Below, piece by piece: positions 58,459 through 64,000 of a stretch of DNA of 64,000 nt (the stretch's first letter is position 1; each line of letters opens with the position of its first letter). Location: assembly GCF_051594765.1 (NCBI RefSeq), contig NZ_JBPPGJ010000018.1:73400-137399 (forward strand), read 5' to 3'. The notes below the pieces were generated by a model. The model saw only the letters and a program-made list of their open reading frames with translations, was not told the DNA's origin and made no database searches. Position numbers and translations under genes: made by a program. This stretch comes from Paenibacillus_AR sp051594765 (GTDB lineage: Bacteria; Bacillota; Bacilli; Paenibacillales; NBRC-103111).

Positions 58459-59661
58459 ATGAAGGAAAGCTCCCAATCCAACCGGCTTCACATCGCCATA
58501 TTCGGCCGGAAAAATGCAGGAAAATCCAGTCTTTTGAATGCGCTGTCAAATCAAAACGCCGCCTTGGTGGCGGACTCTCCCGGAACCACCGTGGAGCCGC
58601 AGTATGTGCACCTGGATTTAGAGCCCCTTGGACCCGTCGTCCTGATTGATACCGTCGGCTTCGAAGAGAATGACCGCAGCGAAACTGGAGAATTACGCGG
58701 ACGTAAGCTTCGGGAAGTCATGGATCATACGGATGTAGCGCTCCTTCTGTTCACGGACACCAATGAGGATTATGCCCTGGAGCAGCGCTGGTATCGGGAA
58801 TTGGTCAGCCGCCATATTCCCGTTATGGGCGTGGTAAACCGGATCGACGACCGCTTCGTAGATATTCAGCCCATTAAAGTTCAATTTGATGAAATACCGA
58901 TCGTGAAGATCAGTGCGAAGAACAAAGTCAATCTCAACCGGCTGAAGGAGTCACTCCGGCGCAGTGCTCCCTTCGAATTCGAACGCTCGACGATCGTCGG
59001 CGATCTGATTGAGCCCAACGAGCTGATCGTCATCGTCAGTCCAAAAGGACTGAAGGCCCCCCGTTACCGGCTCCCTATGATTCACACCCAACTGATCCGG
59101 GATATCATGGATCATGGAGCAGTATCGGTGACCGTGACAGAGGATGAGCTTCCGGCTTTCTTGACGGTTCTGAACCGCAGGCCGGATATGGTGGTCACCG
59201 AGTCAGACATATTCGAGCAGGTTAGCGGAATAATCCCGCAGGATGTGCCGCTCACCACCTTTTCCATCCTGCTGGCCCGGTTTAAGGGGGAGCTGGACGT
59301 GTTTGTACGGGGAGCCAAAGCCATTGACGGGCTGAAGCCCGGAGATAAGGTTCTTGTGGCCGAGGCCTGCAGCAATCACGATATGAAAGGCGATCTCACA
59401 CGGGAGGAGCTGCCTCGTTGGCTCGAGGAAAGGGCCGGCGGCAAGCTGGAATTCGTGGTCCGTACCGGCTGTGACTTCCCTGTGGATCTGTCGTCGTACC
59501 GGATGATCGTTCATTGCGGCTCCTGCAGCTTCAACCGGAAGCAGATGATGGCACGCCTCTCGAAGTCACAAGCTCAAAAGGTACCGATCACCAATTACGG
59601 GATTGCCATGGCGTACATCCAGGGGCTTCTGGAGCGTGCCATTCCTCCTGTAGCATATTAA
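58459..59661 (+). CDS. hydF: [FeFe]-hydrogenase maturase HydF (GTPase scaffold)
   Basis: A 400-residue scaffold on which the diiron part of the H-cluster is assembled before transfer to HydA. An N-terminal GTPase domain has GRKNAGKSS and DTVGFEE; the C-terminal cluster site has Cys304-x2-His307 (ACSNHD) and HCGSC with Cys353 and Cys356, the HydF hallmark. GGAGTG precedes the ATG. It is separated from hydG by 136 nt with its own promoter and regulatory box. A terminator follows at 59674. Confidence 0.94.
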   Translation: MKESSQSNRLHIAIFGRKNAGKSSLLNALSNQNAALVADSPGTTVEPQYVHLDLEPLGPVVLIDTVGFEENDRSETGELRGRKLREVMDHTDVALLLFTDTNEDYALEQRWYRELVSRHIPVMGVVNRIDDRFVDIQPIKVQFDEIPIVKISAKNKVNLNRLKESLRRSAPFEFERSTIVGDLIEPNELIVIVSPKGLKAPRYRLPMIHTQLIRDIMDHGAVSVTVTEDELPAFLTVLNRRPDMVVTESDIFEQVSGIIPQDVPLTTFSILLARFKGELDVFVRGAKAIDGLKPGDKVLVAEACSNHDMKGDLTREELPRWLEERAGGKLEFVVRTGCDFPVDLSSYRMIVHCGSCSFNRKQMMARLSKSQAQKVPITNYGIAMAYIQGLLERAIPPVAY

Positions 59662-59673
59662 TTGCCGGATACG

Positions 59674-59705
59674 GCCGCGGCGGGTAAACCGTCCGCGGCT
59701 TTTTT
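59674..59705 (+). terminator. Rho-independent terminator after hydF
   Basis: GCCGCGG pairs with CCGCGGC (with an inner CGG/CCG extension), followed by six T. Confidence 0.88.
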
Positions 59706-59773
59706 GCGTCTACTAGATCAGCTATACTGAAAGCAATGAATATCCTACCGAGTCTAAGGAAAGAAGGTCCTCC

Positions 59774-60880
59774 ATGAATGAAATCCGTTTCGCCTTCGTA
59801 GGGTTCGGGAACATCGCCAAGACCCATATGGTGGCGTTAAAATCGATGCCAATCATCAAGAACCTGCCCTTCGTCCCTGTGTTGGACACCCTGGTCACCC
59901 GCAATCCGGAAGTGAACCAGGAGCAAGCCTATGCCATCGGCTTCAAGAAGGTGGTTGCAACCGTCGAAGAAGCATTGACGGCAGGTGATTTTCAAGTTGT
60001 GGATATTTGTACGCCCAATGCGAATCATCCCGACGCTTTTTTTCCGGCTCTGCATGCGGGGAAGTCCATCTATTGTGAGAAGCCCCTTGCAGACCGGTAT
60101 GATCGCTCCCGGGCTATGTCGGAAGCCGCAGAGGATGGTTCCGGCCGCAGACATCAGGTTGCCTTGGTTTACCGTTATCACCCGGCCGTCCTACGGATCA
60201 AAGAGATTATCCGCCAGGGCCTGATCGGCAACGTGCTCCAATGCCGCTGCTCCTATAGACGTTCTGGATATCTAGATGCAGCACGCCCGGTCAGCTGGCG
60301 ATTGGATGAGCGTCAAAGCGGCGGTGGAGCCATCTCCGATCTGGGCATCCATGTGTTGGACCTGCTCAAGCATCTGTTCGGTGAAATCCTCGAGGTGGAC
60401 GGCACATTGCGAACCCATGTCCGCCAACGGCCCGCCTCCGATTCCTCCGGCAAGCTGGTGGATGTACATGTAGATGATTGGGCCGGAATAGAGATCATCC
60501 ACCGGAACGGTGTACGCTGCACGGCAGAGGTGTCCCGGATCGCTTGGGGACTGGAGGCTTTTCAAATCGATGTGATCGGTACGAACGGATCTGTAACCTG
60601 TGATCTGGAGAAGGAGTACGTCCCCCGGATCAAGCTGCTGGATGGCTCGGCGCCTGCTGTGCCATCCCCTGCTGAATTGAGCTTATCGACCGATGAGAAG
60701 ACGACGATGGGGATGGCGGTCGACACGCATTTTGCTGCCTTGCACCATTACCTGCTTCGGGTAACGGGGACAGATCCTTATGGCACGGGTCTCGCACCTA
60801 CACTGAAGGACGCGCTGGAGGCCGAGTATTGGATTGACCAGCTGCTCCAACGAACTGGGGGGATCCGGAATGACTCGTAG
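59774..60880 (+). CDS. Gfo/Idh/MocA family oxidoreductase
   Basis: A 368-residue NAD(P)-dependent dehydrogenase of the sugar/inositol type. Rossmann start FAFVGFGNIAKTH, DICTPNANH, catalytic-loop YCEKPLA, and C-terminal GGGAISDLGIHVLDL are the family blocks. Substrate unknown. AAAGAAGG lies before the ATG. It is the first gene after the hydrogen block terminator and overlaps the next gene by 11 nt. Confidence 0.9.
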   Translation: MNEIRFAFVGFGNIAKTHMVALKSMPIIKNLPFVPVLDTLVTRNPEVNQEQAYAIGFKKVVATVEEALTAGDFQVVDICTPNANHPDAFFPALHAGKSIYCEKPLADRYDRSRAMSEAAEDGSGRRHQVALVYRYHPAVLRIKEIIRQGLIGNVLQCRCSYRRSGYLDAARPVSWRLDERQSGGGAISDLGIHVLDLLKHLFGEILEVDGTLRTHVRQRPASDSSGKLVDVHVDDWAGIEIIHRNGVRCTAEVSRIAWGLEAFQIDVIGTNGSVTCDLEKEYVPRIKLLDGSAPAVPSPAELSLSTDEKTTMGMAVDTHFAALHHYLLRVTGTDPYGTGLAPTLKDALEAEYWIDQLLQRTGGIRNDS

Positions 60881-61664
60881 ACATCAATTATGGATTCGTC
60901 AAGCGGCCGCCATCCTGATGATTGCTGCAGGCGTCTCGCACAGCTTCTACTATGTCTCCGGCTTGATCGGCGGATGGGAGAAGGATCTTTGGAACCTGGC
61001 CCAGATCGCAGCGGGTATATGTGCCGCCCTGCTAGGAGGATTGGTTTGGCTGTGGAGGCATAAGGAGTTTGACCGTCGAGCCTCCGTGAGCATAAGAATC
61101 GTACAAGTCACTATCGGTTTGGGGCTTCTTTTGTTCATCGGCACGGAGATGGCCATCTGGTACGCTGGCCGAAGCACGGAGCCCGTCCAATCCGATTACG
61201 TCCTGATCTTAGGGGCTAGAGTGAGAGGAGAAACGGTTTCCTTATCCTTGAAGGCCCGGCTGGATCGAGGATTGGATTATATGAAGCAGTATCCGGAAAC
61301 GAAGGTCATCCTTTCAGGCGGTCAAGGCCCAGGAGAATCCATAACGGAGGCCGCGGCGATGAAACGATATCTGCTGGACCACGGAGTTCCGGAGCGTCTG
61401 ATCTTGGGGGAGGACCAATCCACGAACACCTACGAGAACCTGTTGTTCAGTCACACCCTGCTAACTTCTCAAGGAGTGGATGCTTCCAAGGTGAAGGTGA
61501 CCCTGATCACCAACGATTTTCACATGCTTCGATCCAAGCTGTTGGCTCATCGGGTAGGCTTGTCCGTGTACGGATTCTCTTCTCAGACCCCTCCATACAC
61601 ACTGCCCCGCATGTTGACGCGAGAGTTCGCAGCATTGTTAAAAAGTTTCGCCATAGATCGATGA
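60870..61664 (+). CDS. YdcF/DUF218 family membrane protein
   Basis: A 264-residue protein with three N-terminal membrane helices (about 10-30, 40-58, 70-90) and a DUF218 domain: YVLILGARV, VILSGGQGPGE, EDQSTNTYENL, and TNDFHMLRSKLLA. Biochemical role unknown (envelope or cell-wall related in other bacteria). The ATG at 60870 follows TGGGGGGA. It is related in domain to the 16545-17210 product, but that protein has one helix. Confidence 0.85.
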   Translation: MTRRHQLWIRQAAAILMIAAGVSHSFYYVSGLIGGWEKDLWNLAQIAAGICAALLGGLVWLWRHKEFDRRASVSIRIVQVTIGLGLLLFIGTEMAIWYAGRSTEPVQSDYVLILGARVRGETVSLSLKARLDRGLDYMKQYPETKVILSGGQGPGESITEAAAMKRYLLDHGVPERLILGEDQSTNTYENLLFSHTLLTSQGVDASKVKVTLITNDFHMLRSKLLAHRVGLSVYGFSSQTPPYTLPRMLTREFAALLKSFAIDR

Positions 61665-61741
61665 ATTTGCAAAAAGGCGTCTCAAACGAACCCTATCCGT
61701 CATACACATGATAGCAAGCAACTTAACGGGAGGGATCATCA

Positions 61742-62038
61742 ATGATGACTTTGGTGGATGTCAACTTTGACCGTTCCGAAATGCTGCTTCATATCCATAA
61801 TGGCAAGTCCGTTGTTAAGCAACAAATCTCCTCGGAACAAATCAACAGCATTCAGTTCGGGAAGGAGACCGTTAAGAGCTTGTTCATGAAGAAAACGCTG
61901 CCGAAGGTGGAAATTCATCTGAAGGGTAAGGATGACCCGCTGATTCTGCAAAGCGGAAAAAACAAGCAAAGCGGTGAACAAGCGCATTCGATCATTCGCC
62001 TGTTTGCAGAGAAGAATGATGTACCGTTGGAAGGATAA
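61742..62038 (+). CDS. Hypothetical protein, 98 residues
   Basis: A soluble beta-rich, lysine-rich small protein. I recognise no motif. GGGAGG precedes the paired ATGs (61742 and 61745), and a palindromic terminator follows, so it is likely a real single gene. Confidence 0.7.
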   Translation: MMTLVDVNFDRSEMLLHIHNGKSVVKQQISSEQINSIQFGKETVKSLFMKKTLPKVEIHLKGKDDPLILQSGKNKQSGEQAHSIIRLFAEKNDVPLEG

Positions 62039-62049
62039 TAACGAATTCG

Positions 62050-62080
62050 GACCCGGATGATCATCCGGGTCTTTATATTA
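62050..62080 (+). terminator. Palindromic terminator
   Basis: GACCCGGATGA directly joined to TCATCCGGGTC, followed by TTTATATTATA. Confidence 0.7.
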
Positions 62081-62157
62081 TAGGATCCGCTGGAGTTCGG
62101 AGTATGGGTGGGGTAAGATGGAAATCAGATGATCAAGGGGATGTGAGGAAACACAGG

Positions 62158-62985
62158 ATGCTGGAATGGATGATCGGGTTAGGCGGAAGCATGTTGATCG
62201 CGGGCATCGCCTATTGGAGAGGATCGCTGACTTGGACCGGAGCGGCCGCAGCCGTTGCAGTTGGGACAAGCCTGTATGCAGCAGGCAGTCCCGTATGGTT
62301 CATCTTGATGATCGGATTCTTCGTGACCTCGACGGGACTTACGAAGTGGAAGCAGCATCGTAAACGGGAGGCGGAAGCCGTCTATCAGAAATCCGGGCGA
62401 AGGGACGCCGGACAAGTCATCGCGAATGGGGGAATCGGTACCGTTCTCTGTCTGATTCAAGCCGCCTCGCCACAAGCGATATGGCCGCTTGCAGCTTATT
62501 TGGGAGTGATGGCCACTGTCACGGCCGATACGTGGGCAACGGAAGTGGGGGGACTGTCCAGATCTCTGCCGCGGTCCATTCTCACTTGGAGAACGGTTCC
62601 TAAAGGTACCTCCGGCGGAGTCAGCGGACTGGGGTGGGGGGCTGCTGCGTGCGGCGGATTGTTCATCGGGACTCTTGCGGTGTCGCTGGCAACATGGGAT
62701 GAAACAGTCGATTCTATTACTTCCGGCTCCCCAATGTGGCTGCTTCCTATTATCGTTATGGCTGGCGGGTGGCTGGGCGCGAATGCCGATTCTTATCTAG
62801 GCGCGACCTTGCAGGCTGTGTACCGCTGCCCGCACTGCTCACGGGAGGTGGAATCCAAAGTTCACTGCCAATCAGCCACGTTGCGGATTCGAGGCTTCGA
62901 ACGGATGGATAACGATGCGGTGAATATCATAAGCTCCCTGGCTGGGGGAACGGTTAGCGCTATATTGGTCGGCTTACTTCTATAG
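62158..62985 (+). CDS. DUF92 (TMEM19/VTE6-like) membrane protein
   Basis: A 275-residue protein with about six helices. SGRRDAGQVIANGG, TADTWATEVGGLS and PKGTSGGVSGLG are the DUF92 blocks. Plant members phosphorylate phytyl phosphate; bacterial members are thought to be related prenyl- or lipid-phosphate enzymes, without proof here. A CPHC...HC motif near residue 235 could bind a metal. The start at 62158 follows GTGAGGA. The 130 nt after it hold only a small GC hairpin near 63008. Confidence 0.83.
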   Translation: MLEWMIGLGGSMLIAGIAYWRGSLTWTGAAAAVAVGTSLYAAGSPVWFILMIGFFVTSTGLTKWKQHRKREAEAVYQKSGRRDAGQVIANGGIGTVLCLIQAASPQAIWPLAAYLGVMATVTADTWATEVGGLSRSLPRSILTWRTVPKGTSGGVSGLGWGAAACGGLFIGTLAVSLATWDETVDSITSGSPMWLLPIIVMAGGWLGANADSYLGATLQAVYRCPHCSREVESKVHCQSATLRIRGFERMDNDAVNIISSLAGGTVSAILVGLLL

Positions 62986-63118
62986 GAAATGAACGTGTAT
63001 TTCCCGGGCGAGCGCAGGGCTCGCGGTTTACCGACCTGTTTTCTCGAACCTTGCCGAATAGCATCCCGCTTTTTGGCGGAACACTATTTCTGACAACGGG
63101 AAGCAAGGAGCGATCAGC

Positions 63119-63388
63119 ATGCAGGAGGAAACGTTAATCGAACGGTTCAAGGCGTTTTACTTCGATTACCGCCGGACAAGCGACACGAATGAAAGCTTCG
63201 AGCAAGCGCGCAATGCAGTCGCTTACCATGTCATTAACGAGGCGGATCGATTGGCACAGGATGGGGATTTCGATGGAGTACGGAGTGTGTGCCGCCAATT
63301 CCGTGAGATCCAGAGCTCTACATATGGCAGCAACGACTCGGTAAAAGAACGCTTTGAACGGGAGTATGCCGGTCATCGGCTGCATTAA
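63119..63388 (+). CDS. Hypothetical protein, 89 residues
   Basis: A charged, helical small protein with many aromatic residues near its start (FKAFYFDYRR). I do not recognise it. AAGGAGCG lies before the ATG. The next small gene begins about 20 nt after its stop. Confidence 0.7.
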   Translation: MQEETLIERFKAFYFDYRRTSDTNESFEQARNAVAYHVINEADRLAQDGDFDGVRSVCRQFREIQSSTYGSNDSVKERFEREYAGHRLH

Positions 63389-63407
63389 GGAAGGGGGCTT
63401 TTTGTGG

Positions 63408-63599
63408 ATGGACGTTAAGAAGCAACAAGCCGGAACTCCACTGCCTGATACGACGAATATGGCCGATCATCAGTACTCGGTGGAGGACTATGAAGGCGGG
63501 ACCCAACTGGAGCAGGGAACGGCAGAAACTCACGAGATGGTCAGCGATGTCTACATGACCGGAAATAATGCGGATCCACAAAATCAGGATCGCGTATGA
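63408..63599 (+). CDS. DUF4025 (YozQ-like) small acidic protein
   Basis: A 63-residue acidic protein. The string TTNMADHQYSVEDYEGG ... GTAETHEMVSDVYMTG agrees with my memory of the Bacillus YozQ/DUF4025 family (unknown function). AAGGAAGGGGG lies upstream; the start may be TTG 63402. A terminator at 63606 follows. Confidence 0.65.
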   Translation: MDVKKQQAGTPLPDTTNMADHQYSVEDYEGGTQLEQGTAETHEMVSDVYMTGNNADPQNQDRV

Positions 63600-63605
63600 A
63601 CGATT

Positions 63606-63635
63606 AGAGCCGGCCCGGTGAAGCCGGCTCTATTA
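63606..63635 (+). terminator. Hairpin terminator before the rRNA promoter region
   Basis: AGAGCCGGC pairs with GCCGGCTCT, then ATTACTT. Confidence 0.65.
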
Positions 63636-63686
63636 CTTAGAAGAATTAAATCTCGTCAGGTTCGTAGGATTGTAACACTTTACCAC

Positions 63687-63716
63687 TTGAATAACCTGAG
63701 GTGTCTATGATAAATT
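63687..63716 (+). promoter_or_regulatory. Upstream rRNA promoter candidate P1
   Basis: TTGAAT, 18 bp, TAAATT in AT-rich surroundings. The 340-nt gap 63600-63939 holds the terminator, these promoters and the rRNA leader, and no gene. Confidence 0.45.
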
Positions 63717-63792
63717 ATAACTCCGGCCAAGAGAAACGCCGGCACGCTTCGAAGTTGAAAGTAGCGGCGCTGTGAACTCCATAAGATTCCAG

Positions 63793-63821
63793 TTGCAAGG
63801 GACTTTGAAACGTGATATAGT
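63793..63821 (+). promoter_or_regulatory. rRNA promoter P2
   Basis: TTGCAA, 17 bp, TATAGT, about 120 nt before the 16S start; the CTCCTTGAAAACTGAAC leader element typical of Bacillales rRNA operons follows. Confidence 0.7.
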
Positions 63822-63939
63822 TAGAACTCGGTTGCGGTAATAATCAACAGCGGCCGACAAAGTTAGCTCCTTGAAAACTGAACAACGAGTAGTAACAAAA
63901 CACAGCCAAGTGTAATGAATGAGCTATATCGAACGAACC

Positions 63940-64000
63940 TTTTTGGAGAGTTTGATCCTGGCTCAGGACGAACGCTGGCGGCGTGCCTAATACATGCAAG
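63940..64000 (+). rRNA. rrs: 16S ribosomal RNA, 5' end (partial)
   Basis: The stretch carries the universal bacterial 16S start (GAGTTTGATCCTGGCTCAG from 63948) followed by GACGAACGCTGGCGGCGTG. The gene runs out of the window on the right. It marks the beginning of an rrn operon. Confidence 0.98.

Overview
The window comes from a GC-rich, Gram-positive, endospore-type Bacillales chromosome, most likely Paenibacillaceae. The evidence is AGGAGG-type ribosome sites before almost every gene, Bacillus-style families (BmrC/BmrD, Udk, MotA/MotB, DegV, PyrK/PyrD, YheC/D, YpbS- and YozQ-like proteins), frequent extended -10 promoters, and a 16S rRNA 5' end at the right edge that reads as a Bacillales sequence. 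I see no phage, insertion sequence or CRISPR array. Most of the window is ordinary chromosome with several unusual regulatory and signalling blocks.

Layout. 0.1-8 kb: DUF2512 membrane protein, glutamate racemase, a metal-dependent hydrolase, an erythromycin-esterase homologue, then a heterodimeric multidrug ABC exporter (bmrC-bmrD) preceded by a 27-codon leader ORF and a terminator, which looks like an attenuator. 8-15 kb: sirtuin translationally coupled to a large orphan PglX/Eco57I-type adenine methylase, oligoendopeptidase F, and dapA divergent from a LysR regulator. 15-24.8 kb: uracil-DNA glycosylase, GNAT, a SanA/YdcF-like protein, an orphan ABC ATPase, thioredoxin-like protein, uridine kinase, AIM24-like protein, DUF2533, TRIC channel, motAB, an epimerase and a VanW protein.

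24.9-30.8 kb: a four-gene signalling block: response regulator, class III nucleotide cyclase, a membrane CheA-like kinase ending in a CheX-like phosphatase motif, and a second response regulator of the same build as the first. 30.9-33.3 kb: polar amino-acid ABC transporter. 33.4-36.8 kb: lipoprotein cytochrome c, secreted cupredoxin, ECF sigma factor and its zinc-finger anti-sigma factor. 36.8-48.2 kb: housekeeping genes including pyrK-pyrD, an alpha/beta hydrolase with upstream PhoP-type boxes, a YheC/D ATP-grasp protein, an M20 peptidase, an HAD phosphatase, a beta-lactamase-fold hydrolase and a PhnP-like hydrolase.

48.2-59.7 kb: an anaerobic hydrogen block. A two-gene 2-oxoacid:ferredoxin oxidoreductase is followed by a trimeric (group A3-like, presumably electron-bifurcating) [FeFe]-hydrogenase hydCBA, a TM1266-type small regulator, and the maturases hydG and hydF. 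hydE is not in the window. Three operons in this block carry the same box, TGTGAA-N4-TTCACT, which fits Fnr and partly Rex. The inferred logic is that 2-oxoacid oxidation gives reduced ferredoxin, and the hydrogenase then discharges ferredoxin and NADH as H2 when oxygen is absent. Codon use in por and hydCBA is shifted toward CGC/CGT arginine, as in highly expressed genes.

59.7-64 kb: a Gfo/Idh oxidoreductase, a second YdcF-like protein, small hypothetical proteins, a DUF92 protein, and the promoter region and first bases of an rRNA operon.
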